DNA of 64,000 bases from Mycolicibacterium senegalense (lineage in GTDB: Bacteria > Actinomycetota > Actinomycetes > Mycobacteriales > Mycobacteriaceae). Location of the stretch: the NCBI RefSeq assembly GCF_019645875.1, contig NZ_CP081000.1, forward strand, positions 558,001 to 622,000, given 5' to 3'. The position numbers and the translations under genes are program-made. Under the pieces are notes generated by a model, which worked only from the letters and a program-made list of their open reading frames with translations, was not told the origin of the DNA and made no database searches. Below are positions 17,346 through 26,002 of the stretch, piece after piece (position 1 is the first letter of the stretch; each line of letters starts with the position of its first letter).

Positions 17346-17941
17346 TGCGTGTGGGCGGCGACGGCCGGGGCCACCCAATCCCTCAGATAGGCGCGTAAAC
17401 CGGTGTCGTGGCGAGACGGCCCGCCCGGGTCGACGATGAACGACTGCAGGGTCCGCAGCATGAACTCGACGAGCTGATCGAATACTTCATCATCGAATCC
17501 AACTGCTGCCCAATCGATGTCGAAACGCCTCAGGATCGACTTGCCGAACTCGATGGCGAGATCCGAGGTCACCCCCGCGGTGAACGCGCTGGCTTTGCCG
17601 GGTAGCAGCACCAGGCTGAGGTAGCGGTCGTGGGGGATCTGCTCTGCGGTGTAGGCGATGCCCTCGACGACGGCGTCGCTGGGGTCTGTGATCGCCCCGA
17701 GTTCCGCGGCCAGCCGGTCGAGAAAGCCGTCGACTGAGGAGACGGCGGTGGCGACCATGAGACTCTCGACCGTCGGGAAGTAGCGGTAGACCGTCTGCCG
17801 CGTCACCCCCAGGGATTGGGCCACCTCGGACACGCTGACCGTGCCGCGCGCGTCGATCGCCTGGCGGGCCGTACCGATGATGCGGCGGACGGCTTCGTCG
17901 TCGTCGGCGGGAATGTCGCCCGCCCAGCCGTGCCTGCGCAT
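17342..17941 (-). CDS. TetR-family regulator divergent from a Rieske oxygenase
   Basis: 199 residues from ATG 17941. A TTG at 17989 would extend the protein through the operator dyad and is rejected. HTH region: GTVSVSEVAQSLGVTRQTVYRYFPTVE. Divergent from the Rieske oxygenase with a perfect TTGAC-N6-GTCAA dyad between them, so it most likely controls that enzyme and itself. Confidence 0.88.
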   Translation of the reverse strand: MRRHGWAGDIPADDDEAVRRIIGTARQAIDARGTVSVSEVAQSLGVTRQTVYRYFPTVESLMVATAVSSVDGFLDRLAAELGAITDPSDAVVEGIAYTAEQIPHDRYLSLVLLPGKASAFTAGVTSDLAIEFGKSILRRFDIDWAAVGFDDEVFDQLVEFMLRTLQSFIVDPGGPSRHDTGLRAYLRDWVAPAVAAHTH

Positions 17942-17973
17942 CCGTTGATCGTCGCACGAAAGGCGATCGAATC

Positions 17974-17989
17974 TTGACAATACAGTCAA
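17974..17989. promoter_or_regulatory. TetR-type operator TTGACAATACAGTCAA
   Basis: Perfect inverted repeat of five-base arms TTGAC/GTCAA with six-base spacer, 22 bp before the Rieske ATG at 18011 and 33 bp before the TetR ATG at 17941. It probably overlaps both promoters. Confidence 0.7.
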
Positions 17990-18010
17990 ACGTCATTGTA
18001 TGGTCAGGCT

Positions 18011-19174
18011 ATGACTGTCAGCCCAGTGAGCAGCACCGATGAGGAACTGACCCGCCGCGCCCTTCGACATGCCGTCGACGGGACGACGGATATGGCCGAG
18101 ACGGTGCTGAAGGTGCCGCTGCACTACTACCGCGATCCGAAGATCACCGAGATCGAGGAATCCCAGATCCTGCGTCGGGTCCCGCTGGCAATCGTGCCGT
18201 CGGCCCAGATCGCGGAAAAGAACGACTTCGTCGTGCGCTCGGTACTCGGGGACTCTCTGCTGGTCACCCGCGACCGCACCGGCGTCAGTCACGTGTTCCT
18301 GAACTACTGCCGGCACCGCGGCGCGATGCCGGCCTGCGGGTCCGGCAACGCCTCACGCTTCGTCTGCCCCTATCACGCCTGGACCTACCGCAACACCGGT
18401 GAGCTGTTCATGGTCCCGGGCAAGGCCGGCTTCGACACGATGGACACGGCGGACTACGGCCTGGTGGAACTGCCATCGGAGGAGCGTTACGGATTCGTCT
18501 GGGCCGTGCTCACCGCGGATACCGCGATCGACCTTGACGGCCACCTCGGTGCGCTCGGTCCCGAACTGGCGCAATGGAATTACGAAACCTACGGTTATCA
18601 CACCGATCGCGAGTTCTCCTCAGAGGTGTCGTGGAAGGGTGCGCTCGAAGCGTTTGCAGAGGGTTACCACTTCCCGTTTGTCCACGGCGAGAGCCTGATC
18701 GGACAGAACACCCTGCCTAACACCGCGATCTACGACGAATTCGGCAAGCATCACCGCATCGGCTTCCCGTTCAACTGGATCAAGAACCTCACCGATGATC
18801 CGAGCGCCTCGTTCGACCCATCGGCCAACATGGGTGTCATCTACTGGGTCTACCCCAACCTGATTCTGGCGAACAGCCCGGTGGGAGTTGAGATCATCGA
18901 CATGCTGCCCGAGGGCGAGCCCACCCGCTGCACGGTGCGGCACAGCTGGATGGGTCGCGTCCCGGCGACGAATGACGAGATGCGGGCCGCCTACGACGCC
19001 GTCTATGAGGGTGTTCACGCCGCGGTGCGCGACGAGGACTTCGCGATGCTCCCGCAGTGCGGCGAAGGAGTCCGGCACGGTCAGCATGACCATATGATCA
19101 TCGGCCGCAACGAGATTGCGGTTCAGCACATGATCAAGGTCTTCGCCCAGGAGTTGGGGGTCGCGTTGGCCTAG
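18011..19174 (+). CDS. Rieske-type aromatic-ring hydroxylating oxygenase, alpha subunit
   Basis: 387 residues. ATG 18011 is chosen over an ATG 15 bases upstream because of the operator. The Rieske 2Fe-2S motif is NYCRHRGAMPACG...VCPYHAW (CxH-x17-CxxH form). The mononuclear iron facial triad region is EGYHFPFVHGE, with both histidines. No beta subunit, ferredoxin or reductase gene is beside it, so it is a stand-alone alpha subunit that must borrow electrons. Likely substrate: an aromatic acid, steroid or quaternary amine; not determinable here. Confidence 0.9.
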   Translation: MTVSPVSSTDEELTRRALRHAVDGTTDMAETVLKVPLHYYRDPKITEIEESQILRRVPLAIVPSAQIAEKNDFVVRSVLGDSLLVTRDRTGVSHVFLNYCRHRGAMPACGSGNASRFVCPYHAWTYRNTGELFMVPGKAGFDTMDTADYGLVELPSEERYGFVWAVLTADTAIDLDGHLGALGPELAQWNYETYGYHTDREFSSEVSWKGALEAFAEGYHFPFVHGESLIGQNTLPNTAIYDEFGKHHRIGFPFNWIKNLTDDPSASFDPSANMGVIYWVYPNLILANSPVGVEIIDMLPEGEPTRCTVRHSWMGRVPATNDEMRAAYDAVYEGVHAAVRDEDFAMLPQCGEGVRHGQHDHMIIGRNEIAVQHMIKVFAQELGVALA

Positions 19175-19387
19175 GCCGGGCTGTCAGGGGCTGCACGCGC
19201 CGTCGCCTAGCCCGCCCTGGGGGCCATTGCTGCCAACTGCCGCTCAATTTCAGCCAGCGGAATTAACCACGTTGACCAGCGTGTTGTGAGAGTCAGACCG
19301 GGTAGGAATCCCCCGAACCGGTGGACGAGACGTCCGAACCGCGACTCACACGCCACGGCTCGAACGCCCAGAGTGAAGGGCTTCGAC

Positions 19388-19555
19388 ATGAAGAAGTTTG
19401 GATTTGCCGGCATCATCGCCACCGGTTTCGCCGCCGCGATCGTCGGCCTGGCCGCCCCGGCGCAAGCTGACGTCACCCACCACCAGTGGGTGCACGACAT
19501 CCAGCAGCACGCCAGCACCAGCGCCGTCACCTCGACATTCGGCAACGGCCGCTGA
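19388..19555 (+). CDS. Small secreted mycobacterial protein
   Basis: 55 residues. ATG 19388 starts a clear signal peptide KKFGFAGIIATGFAAAIVG with cleavage at AQA-DV, leaving a mature peptide of about 27 residues containing HHQWVHDIQQHAS. Similar short secreted peptides with an HQWVHDIQQH-like core occur in mycobacteria; function unknown. An upstream in-frame extension lacks coding character. Followed by a strong hairpin. Confidence 0.75.
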   Translation: MKKFGFAGIIATGFAAAIVGLAAPAQADVTHHQWVHDIQQHASTSAVTSTFGNGR

Positions 19556-19563
19556 GGCGACAC

Positions 19564-19602
19564 ACGAGCGAGGGGCACCCAAACCGGGTGCCCCTCGCTC
19601 GT
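19564..19602 (+). terminator. Long GC hairpin terminator
   Basis: Stem arms of 17 bases, 19564-19580 and 19586-19602, fully complementary, with a five-base loop AAACC. No U-tract follows, as is usual in mycobacteria. Ends transcription of the small secreted protein gene. Confidence 0.8.
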
Positions 19603-19638
19603 CGTCGGCGGCGGATCGCCGGAACGTAGGGTGGCGCA

Positions 19639-20736
19639 ATGACCACCACCACACATCGGCTGGCAGTGATCCCGGGCGACGGTATCGGCAAGGAAGTCAT
19701 GCCCGAGGGCCTCAAGGTGCTGCAGGCGGCGGCGGACGCCTTCGGCTTCACGATCGACTATGAGCAGTTCGGTTACGCATGCGCCGATTACTACACCGAC
19801 ACCGGAGCCATGCTGCCCGACGGCTGGTTCGACGAGTTGAGCCGGTTCGATGCGCTGTTCTTCGGTGCCGTCGGCTGGCCCGACGTTGTGCCCGACCATA
19901 TTTCGCTATGGGGCAGCCTGCTGCAGTTCCGCCGGCATTTCGACCAGTACGTCAACCTGCGCCCGGTCAAGCTGATGCCCGGGGTGAGAAGTCCGCTTGC
20001 CGGCCGCGGCCCCGGCGACGTCGATTTCGTTGTCGTCCGGGAGAACACCGAAGGCGAGTATTCGAGTATCGGCGGCAAGATGTTCGAGGGCACCGACCGT
20101 GAGACGGTGATGCAGCAGACGGTGATGACCCGCGTGGGTGTGGACCGAATCCTGAAGTACGCGTTCGAGCTTGCTCGACGCCGGCCCGACAAGCACTTGA
20201 CCTCGGCGACGAAGAGCAACGGCATTTCCATCACGATGCCGTACTGGGACGAACGCGTCGAGCAGATGAGTAAGGACTTCCCCGACATCGCCGTGGACAA
20301 GTTTCACATCGATATTCTGGCGGCGAATTTCGTTCTGCATCCCGACTGGTTCGACGTCGTCGTCGCGAGCAACCTCTTCGGTGACATCTTGTCCGACCTG
20401 GGGCCTGCGTGTACCGGCACCATCGGTATTGCCCCGAGCGGAAACATCAACCCGGAACGACGATTTCCGAGCTTGTTCGAGCCGGTGCACGGCTCTGCCC
20501 CCGACATCGCCGGGCGTGGAATCGCCAATCCCATCGGGCAGATATGGAGCGCGTCGTTGATGCTCGACCACCTGGGGGAACGCGACGCGGCCGCCGCGAT
20601 CCTGACAGCCGTCGAGGGTGTACTGGCCCGCGGAGGAGACGCCCTCACTCCAGACATGGGCGGCACCGCGACGACGAGCGCACTCGGCACCGCCGTCCGC
20701 GACCAGCTGAAGGCGAATCTCTCTGGGGTGCAGTAG
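19639..20736 (+). CDS. Tartrate/isocitrate/isopropylmalate-type dehydrogenase
   Basis: 365 residues of the decarboxylating beta-hydroxyacid dehydrogenase family. IPGDGIGKEVMPEGL opens the fold; VVVRENTEGEYSSIGG with the phosphate/substrate loop, KSNGISIT and the metal-binding segment NLFGDILSDLG are present, with GSAPDIAGRGIANPIG at the cofactor site. The sequence is closest in character to tartrate dehydrogenase/decarboxylase (ttuC/yeaU type), not to leucine LeuB. NAD and divalent metal dependent. Monocistronic. Confidence 0.85.
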   Translation: MTTTTHRLAVIPGDGIGKEVMPEGLKVLQAAADAFGFTIDYEQFGYACADYYTDTGAMLPDGWFDELSRFDALFFGAVGWPDVVPDHISLWGSLLQFRRHFDQYVNLRPVKLMPGVRSPLAGRGPGDVDFVVVRENTEGEYSSIGGKMFEGTDRETVMQQTVMTRVGVDRILKYAFELARRRPDKHLTSATKSNGISITMPYWDERVEQMSKDFPDIAVDKFHIDILAANFVLHPDWFDVVVASNLFGDILSDLGPACTGTIGIAPSGNINPERRFPSLFEPVHGSAPDIAGRGIANPIGQIWSASLMLDHLGERDAAAAILTAVEGVLARGGDALTPDMGGTATTSALGTAVRDQLKANLSGVQ

Positions 20737-20748
20737 TTTTACTGCAGG

Positions 20749-21417
20749 TCAGGCCGACATCTGGCAGAGAAAGTCAGGCCCCCCGACGTAGACGATGCCC
20801 GACGGGTACGGAGCCGACGCGGCCCGGGCGATCGTGGTCGCCAGCTCGCGGTCGGACATCACTTCACCAGAGACCACGGTGAAATCGATTCCTCGCCGGT
20901 CGAATTCAGAGCGCATCGCGTAGAGCGCGGTCTCACCGGCCCGCTTGCTCGCGGCGATGGTCGCATAGCCCTTCGGCACGGCCTTGTTGGGGAAGAAGTG
21001 TGCCTGATGGCTGGTGACGAAAACGATCTGACCGCCCACCGGCATCAGCGGCAGGGCGAGCTTGGCCAGCCGGCGCTGGGCGTCGCGGTTCAGCCGCATC
21101 GCGTAGCCCGGATCTGCGCCGAGCTGAAGCCCGGTCGATGCGTTGAGTACCAGCACGTCCAAACGGCCGAACTCGAGGCCCACCCGTTCGATCATCGCGG
21201 CAGCGGCCGCTTCGTCAGAAATGTCGGCGCCGAGCGTGGAGGCGCGACCGCCCGCGCGGCGGATGGCGTCGACGACCGTGTTGGCGCGTTGCGCGTTCTC
21301 GCGGTAGTTGACGACGACGTGGGTATCCGGGCCGGCGAGCTGCTGTGCGACGTCGGCGCCGATACCCCGCGATGCGCCGGTGACGAGTGCGATCCGGGTG
21401 GCTGCTGCAGGCTGCAT
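20749..21417 (-). CDS. SDR-fold protein with altered catalytic tyrosine
   Basis: 222-residue SDR with a good nucleotide motif TGASRGIGADV, LNAS in place of NNAG, and Ser in FVTSHQAH. At the catalytic YxxxK position the sequence is I144-A-A-S-K148, in YATIAASKRAGE; the only nearby tyrosine is three residues earlier (Tyr141). The C-terminus is short and ends CQMSA. It may bind NAD(P) but act by an altered mechanism or as a non-enzyme. ATG 21417. Confidence 0.82.
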   Translation of the reverse strand: MQPAAATRIALVTGASRGIGADVAQQLAGPDTHVVVNYRENAQRANTVVDAIRRAGGRASTLGADISDEAAAAAMIERVGLEFGRLDVLVLNASTGLQLGADPGYAMRLNRDAQRRLAKLALPLMPVGGQIVFVTSHQAHFFPNKAVPKGYATIAASKRAGETALYAMRSEFDRRGIDFTVVSGEVMSDRELATTIARAASAPYPSGIVYVGGPDFLCQMSA

Positions 21418-21569
21418 GTCGGGTTCCTTCCGTCACTGCCGAGGCGGATGACCGCCCTGAGCACCCACCGTACCCCAACTCTAAGAAAAATAAGACCCCT
21501 TTAAGGTCACGGTAAGGGCAATGTCGTGTCGCAAGTGTGTTGCTGGGCTGCGGTGCTTAACCTGGCTTT

Positions 21570-21836
21570 ATGACTGGCCAACGGGTACCCGGCGGCGTGG
21601 TGCACAAGTTGCCCGCGGACCTGCGCGAGGCCCTGATCGGAAATTCCACTGCATTGGAAGCCTGGAAGGACATCACGCCACTCGCGCGCAACGAGTTCAT
21701 CTGCTGGGTCGAGGACGCCAAACAGCAAGCCACGCGCGAGCGGCGGATCCGGCGCACGCAGGAGGAGTTGGAGGACGGGCAGCGTCGGCCATGCTGCTGG
21801 CCCGGGTGCAAGCACCGCGAGCGCACCGGAAAGTAG
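21570..21836 (+). CDS. YdeI/OmpD-associated (OmdA) domain protein
   Basis: 88 residues, a single OmdA-type helical domain: LPADLREALIGNSTALEAWKDITPLARNEFICWVEDAKQQ and a cysteine-rich tail RRPCCWPGCKHR. In other bacteria the family is linked to peptide resistance; here the role is unknown. Preceded by an AT-richer 152-bp gap. Confidence 0.82.
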   Translation: MTGQRVPGGVVHKLPADLREALIGNSTALEAWKDITPLARNEFICWVEDAKQQATRERRIRRTQEELEDGQRRPCCWPGCKHRERTGK

Positions 21837-21846
21837 CCGCGAGGCC

Positions 21847-23058
21847 CTACCGAATCGACAGGCCGGTGAGGGCACGGGAGATCACCAGGCGCTGGATCTC
21901 GCTGGTGCCCTCGAAGATCGTGAAGATCTTGGCGTCGCGGTGCATCCGCTCGACCGGGTAGTCGCGGGTGTAACCGTTTCCGCCGAGGATCTGGATGGCT
22001 TCATCGGTCACGTAGACGGCGGTCTCGCTGGCGACCAGCTTGGCCATCGATCCCTCGGCGTTGTCGAAGGGCTGGTTGTTGCGCGCCATCCAGCCGGCCC
22101 GCCAGACCAGCAGCCGGGCGGCGTCGATACGGCTCTTCATGTCGGCGAGCTTGAACGCGACGGCCTGGAATTCGCCGATCTTGCGGCCGAACTGCTCACG
22201 CTGGCAGGCGTAGTCGAGGGCGTACTCGTAGGCCGCGCGGGCCACACCGACGGCCATGGCGCCGACCGAGGGCCGAGTGCGTTCGAAGGTTTTCATGGCG
22301 GCCTGGCCGCCGGCCGAGGCTCCGGACTTCACCCGCGCGATGCGGGCTTCGAACTTCTCCCGCCCGCCCAGGATCAGATCCTCCGACAGCCGCACGTTGT
22401 CGAGCACCACCTCTGCGGTGTGCGATGCGCGGATGCCGTGCTTCTTGAACTTCTGTCCCTGGCTCATGCCGTGGGTACCCGGCGGGATGATGAACGTGGC
22501 CTGGCCGCGGGAGCCGAGCTCGGGATACACCGAGGCCACCACGATGTGGACGTTGGCGATACCGCCGTTGGTAGCCCAGGTCTTGGTGCCGTTGAGCACC
22601 CATTCGCGGGTCGCCTCGTCGAAGCGGGCGCGGGTGCGGATGGCGCCGACGTCAGAGCCGGCGTCAGGCTCTGATGAGCAGAACGCGCCCAGCTGAGGTT
22701 CTCCCGGGGTGCCGAACATCGGAGGCAGCCAGGTGCCGATCTGCTCGGGAGTTCCATTGCCCGCCAAGGCTGCTGCCGCCAGGCCCGTGCCGAGGATCGA
22801 CAGCGCGATACCCGCGTCGCCCCAGAACAGTTCCTCGAACACGGTCAGCATGCCGAGCCCGGTGGGCTCGGCGGTCTGCTGGGCGAACAACTCGGGGGAG
22901 TACAGCCCGACCTTGGCGGCCTCCTGGATGACCGGCCAGGGCGTTTCTTCTCGCTCGTCCCATTCGGCGGCAGCGGGACGCACCACGTCGGCGGCGAACT
23001 GGTGAACCCAGTCGCGAACCTCGATCACGTCATCGCTGAGTTGCATGGAGAACGTCAC
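21847..23058 (-). CDS. Acyl-CoA dehydrogenase
   Basis: 403 residues with full ACAD architecture: N-terminal helical domain, beta domain with [14 protein letters not shown] and [14 protein letters not shown], and C-terminal helices with [22 protein letters not shown] and [15 protein letters not shown]. The FEGTSEI region carries the expected catalytic glutamate. FAD-dependent alpha-beta oxidation of an acyl-CoA. It sits 26 bp downstream of a TetR gene on the same strand, so the two form an operon under the dyad at 23692. Confidence 0.93.
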   Translation of the reverse strand: MTFSMQLSDDVIEVRDWVHQFAADVVRPAAAEWDEREETPWPVIQEAAKVGLYSPELFAQQTAEPTGLGMLTVFEELFWGDAGIALSILGTGLAAAALAGNGTPEQIGTWLPPMFGTPGEPQLGAFCSSEPDAGSDVGAIRTRARFDEATREWVLNGTKTWATNGGIANVHIVVASVYPELGSRGQATFIIPPGTHGMSQGQKFKKHGIRASHTAEVVLDNVRLSEDLILGGREKFEARIARVKSGASAGGQAAMKTFERTRPSVGAMAVGVARAAYEYALDYACQREQFGRKIGEFQAVAFKLADMKSRIDAARLLVWRAGWMARNNQPFDNAEGSMAKLVASETAVYVTDEAIQILGGNGYTRDYPVERMHRDAKIFTIFEGTSEIQRLVISRALTGLSIR

Positions 23059-23084
23059 GTTTGGCTCCTGAAATGGTTTGGGGG

Positions 23085-23690
23085 TCAGTTGGTTTGAGAG
23101 CGGTGTTGCTTGATCATGCTGACGGTCTGGGCGACCCAGGCCTCGAAGAAGCGTTCGTGGTCGACGTTGCCCGGCAAGCGGCCGGTCAACGCCTGCAGGG
23201 TTGCCGCATAGGACAACCCGGAGATGGCGACAGCCGCAGCGGCCTCGGGATCCGGGATCTGGAAGCGGCCCGACCGATTGGACGCCGCGAGCTCATCGGC
23301 GAACCGCTGATAGGCGTTGTCAGTGATGACCTGCCAGGTCTTCTCGTCGAGCTCGCCGAGTTCGTCCGGTTCACGCAACATGACCCGCAGCAGCTCCTCG
23401 CTCTGGGTCAGGTTGGTCCAGATCAACTGCCCCGCGCTGCGCACCGCCTCTTCGACGGTCTTGGGATTGCCGGCGTCGTACTGCTCACGGGCGCTGACGA
23501 TGGCGTCGATGCGGTGTGAGACCGCGGCCTCGAGCAGCTCGCGTTTGGAGCCGAAGTGCTTGTAGAGCGCTCCCGAGCCGGGCGCCAAGCCGGCGGCCTG
23601 CTGGATGTGGGCCACAGACGTCGCGGCATACCCCTTGGCGGCGAACAGCTTCAACGCTGTCGCCAGGAGCCGGTCACGTCCCGTTGGCAT
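23085..23690 (-). CDS. TetR-family regulator of the acyl-CoA dehydrogenase
   Basis: 201 residues from ATG 23690; [44 protein letters not shown] split by the usual turn. A 20-bp near-palindrome lies two bases upstream of this ATG, so an upstream start reading through it is rejected. Co-transcribed with the acyl-CoA dehydrogenase, suggesting an acyl-CoA-responsive repressor (inference). Confidence 0.9.
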   Translation of the reverse strand: MPTGRDRLLATALKLFAAKGYAATSVAHIQQAAGLAPGSGALYKHFGSKRELLEAAVSHRIDAIVSAREQYDAGNPKTVEEAVRSAGQLIWTNLTQSEELLRVMLREPDELGELDEKTWQVITDNAYQRFADELAASNRSGRFQIPDPEAAAAVAISGLSYAATLQALTGRLPGNVDHERFFEAWVAQTVSMIKQHRSQTN

Positions 23691-23691
23691 G

Positions 23692-23711
23692 GTGAGAGAG
23701 TACTCACTCAC
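23692..23711. promoter_or_regulatory. Operator GTGAGAGAGTACTCACTCAC
   Basis: 20-bp dyad, 18 of 20 positions symmetrical, immediately upstream of the TetR ATG. It would block both transcription and ribosome access of the TetR-ACAD operon. Confidence 0.65.
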
Positions 23712-23797
23712 CAAATTGAGGTTCAAAGGGGTCCCTAGCGCTGGCCGGATCGATAGGTTGACCTGGACTGTGTCGGTCTTACGGGGGAGGCGTGACG

Positions 23798-24175
23798 ATG
23801 GCAATGCTGACACGAAACGACAAGATTTTGTGCGCTATCTATGCCGTGATCGCACTGGTCGCGCTGGTTGCGACCTGGTGGAACAACATTCGCTATGTCA
23901 CCACGGAAAGCACCAGCCTGATCGACTTCGTTCAGAGCGGCTACGCCAACTACGCGTCGTCCTCGCTCACCAACGACCTGCTGCTGTTCGGGCTGGCGGC
24001 GTTCGTGTTCATGGTCGTCGAGGCCCGCCGGATCGGCATCCCGAAGGTGTGGATCTACCTGGTCCTCAGTGCGCTCATCGCGGTGAGCGTGGCGTTTCCG
24101 TTGTTTCTGATCCGACGGCAGCTGGTGCTCGCGGACAGGCGGGCGTTCGGCTCCCCGGAAGGAGCACCTCAGTGA
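23798..24175 (+). CDS. DUF2834-type small membrane protein
   Basis: 125 residues with three or four hydrophobic helices (about 8-28, 55-75, 82-102). ATG 23798 has GGGAGG seven bases ahead; GTG 23792 is too close to it. Resembles DUF2834 family membrane proteins, function unknown. Its 3' end overlaps the convergent gene by seven bases. Confidence 0.78.
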   Translation: MAMLTRNDKILCAIYAVIALVALVATWWNNIRYVTTESTSLIDFVQSGYANYASSSLTNDLLLFGLAAFVFMVVEARRIGIPKVWIYLVLSALIAVSVAFPLFLIRRQLVLADRRAFGSPEGAPQ

Positions 24176-25197
24176 CGGGGCGTCGTGGTGATGTGCACGT
24201 GGTCGAAGTGACCGTAGCCGGATGCCTGCGGTCCAGACGGTGTGTAGTAGGTGCCCCGCCAGATCACGTCCTGTAGCCCGAATCGGGCCGCGTTGCTCAG
24301 CGCGAACGCCATGATTTCGTTGCCCAGCGCAATGCCCTCGGCGCTTTCGGGATTGGGAATCATGATGTCGATCGCGAGGCCGCTGGGGTGCCAAGGCTTC
24401 GAGTCCGGCCGGACGCCGTCGATCTGGGATATCTGCGGAAACTGTGCGCTGACCGCTCGTGCGGCCAGGATGGTGTTGGGCTGTAGCCCCACCTCGGAGG
24501 CGACGCCGACAGGCAACGAATCCGGTATATCTGCTGCGCCGGCGCCGGGCATCACCGCCGCCGCGTTGTTGACCACGGCCTGCTGTTGTGGGGTCAATGC
24601 CCCGTACTGTGCCTCCGCTGCGGCGATCTGGCGCAACAGCTCGCGCAGCTTGGTCTGCAGATCTTCGCGCACCGCGGAAGCCCGCTCCGCCGCGGCGCGA
24701 GCGTCAGCGGCCGATCTCTCCGAGGCTCCGGCAGCTTCGGCCGCGCGGTCACGCGCTGATCGATAGGCCTCCATCTTGTCGGCCGCCCCGTCGACCACCG
24801 CCCGCTGCACAGTGAGCTGATCGATCAGCTGTTGCGGGGAGCCGGCGGTGAGCACCGCCGCCACCTGGCCGGTGCCTCTACTCATGTAGGTCATCGCGGC
24901 CACCCGGTCGACTGCCGCCTGAAAGGGCTGCAATTGTGTGTTCGCGACTTCGAGGGCGTCCAGGTCGGCGCGGTGGCGGTCCGCGGCTGCTGTCTCTTCG
25001 GCCTGTCTGGCGTCGACATCGCGTTGAGCGGCGGTGACGGCCTTGCGACTCTCGATGGCCTGGCGGGACAACTCGTCGAGCTTGGTCAGACCATCGGCAG
25101 CAGGATCGGCCTTCGCGTCGCCGAGCGGTGTCAGCACCAGGACCGCGGCCGCCGCGCCGCACACCGTTCGCCGAACCAGATGGCGCACCCCGGTCAT
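24169..25197 (-). CDS. Exported coiled-coil protein with ARB_07466/VldE-like C-terminal domain
   Basis: 342 residues. A signal peptide (VRRTVCGAAAAVLVLTPLGDAKADP) is followed by a long coiled coil (about residues 45-200, Ala/Glu/Arg rich), reminiscent of the regulatory N-terminus of RipA-type hydrolases. The C-terminal 120 residues contain IDGVRPDSKPWHPSGLAIDIM and GYGHFDHVHI, the histidine-bearing motifs of the ARB_07466-like domain. It has no NlpC/P60 Cys. Probable role: cell-wall or division factor. Start uncertain between ATG 25197 and GTG 25209; AAGGA fits neither well. Confidence 0.8.
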   Translation of the reverse strand: MTGVRHLVRRTVCGAAAAVLVLTPLGDAKADPAADGLTKLDELSRQAIESRKAVTAAQRDVDARQAEETAAADRHRADLDALEVANTQLQPFQAAVDRVAAMTYMSRGTGQVAAVLTAGSPQQLIDQLTVQRAVVDGAADKMEAYRSARDRAAEAAGASERSAADARAAAERASAVREDLQTKLRELLRQIAAAEAQYGALTPQQQAVVNNAAAVMPGAGAADIPDSLPVGVASEVGLQPNTILAARAVSAQFPQISQIDGVRPDSKPWHPSGLAIDIMIPNPESAEGIALGNEIMAFALSNAARFGLQDVIWRGTYYTPSGPQASGYGHFDHVHITTTPRH

Positions 25198-25316
25198 TCG
25201 GATAGTCACGATCCTTCGTTGCAAGGACCGATCCTGGCCCGGCTGTATATCTCCCGGACAGGCTACGAACTGGTCTAGACGATGTCTACCCGGTGTCTCA
25301 TTCAGTCGACTCGTAG

Positions 25317-25901
25317 TTAATCGGAGAGCCCGAGCATCCTGCGGGTCATCTGCTTGAGCTGCGCCCGCAGGGTCTCGCCGTCGATGTCGGCGAGCAGCGG
25401 ATGCATGACGGCCACACTGATCGCGCTTGAGAGCATCGCGGCGTGGAATCGGGCCTCGACGCCGGCTTCGGTGCCCAGCAGCGCTGCATAGAGGCGTTCG
25501 ATGAATCGCTGAAACGGTTCGTACTCGGCCTGCAGGCGAATGATGACGGGGTCGAACATCGGAATGCTGAAAGTGCCGCGGCGGTCGATGGCCTGCTCGA
25601 TCATCCGGTCGAGCAGCGCATCGCGGGCCCGCCCGGGGTGCCCCTCCGCCTCGGCCGCTTCGAGTGCTTCTTCGAGTTGGCTCATCTCCCGCTCGGTGAT
25701 CGCGATGACGATCTCTTCCTTGGTCTTGAACTGCCGATACACGGCGGCCTTCGTGACGCCCATCTCGTCGGCGATCATCTGCAAGGAAGTCCCACTGACT
25801 CCGTGATTGGCGATGAGTTTGAGGGCCGCGTCCATCACCCGCGTTTGCGCGGCGGTGCGGGTGATCGCGCCGAAGGTGCGGGCCTCCTGTGTGGACGTCA
25901 C
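25317..25901 (-). CDS. TetR-family regulator of the membrane oxidase-like operon
   Basis: 194 residues; HTH VMDAALKLIANHGVSGTSLQMIADEMGVTKAAVYRQF split by the usual turn. Divergent from the four-gene membrane operon, with two perfect 16-bp palindromes in the 101-bp gap, which makes it the likely autoregulated repressor of that operon. Ligand unknown. Confidence 0.93.
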   Translation of the reverse strand: MTSTQEARTFGAITRTAAQTRVMDAALKLIANHGVSGTSLQMIADEMGVTKAAVYRQFKTKEEIVIAITEREMSQLEEALEAAEAEGHPGRARDALLDRMIEQAIDRRGTFSIPMFDPVIIRLQAEYEPFQRFIERLYAALLGTEAGVEARFHAAMLSSAISVAVMHPLLADIDGETLRAQLKQMTRRMLGLSD

Positions 25902-25933
25902 AGTGTCAACCGTAACTGACGATTGACCGTCGA

Positions 25934-25949
25934 GTAGCCGATCGGCTAC
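25934..25949. promoter_or_regulatory. Perfect palindrome GTAGCCGATCGGCTAC (operator 1)
   Basis: Sixteen-base perfect palindrome between the TetR gene and the divergent membrane operon. It shares the core CCGATCGG with the second site 23 bp away (centre to centre). Confidence 0.8.
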
Positions 25950-25956
25950 CGTCCAA

Positions 25957-25972
25957 GTTGCCGATCGGCAAC
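25957..25972. promoter_or_regulatory. Perfect palindrome GTTGCCGATCGGCAAC (operator 2)
   Basis: Second perfect palindrome, one base different per arm from operator 1. It lies 30 bp before the ATG at 26003, so it probably covers the operon promoter. About two helical turns separate the two centres, allowing cooperative binding of two dimers. Confidence 0.8.
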
Positions 25973-26002
25973 TAAAACGTCACGGAAGAAGAGAGTTCGA
26001 CG

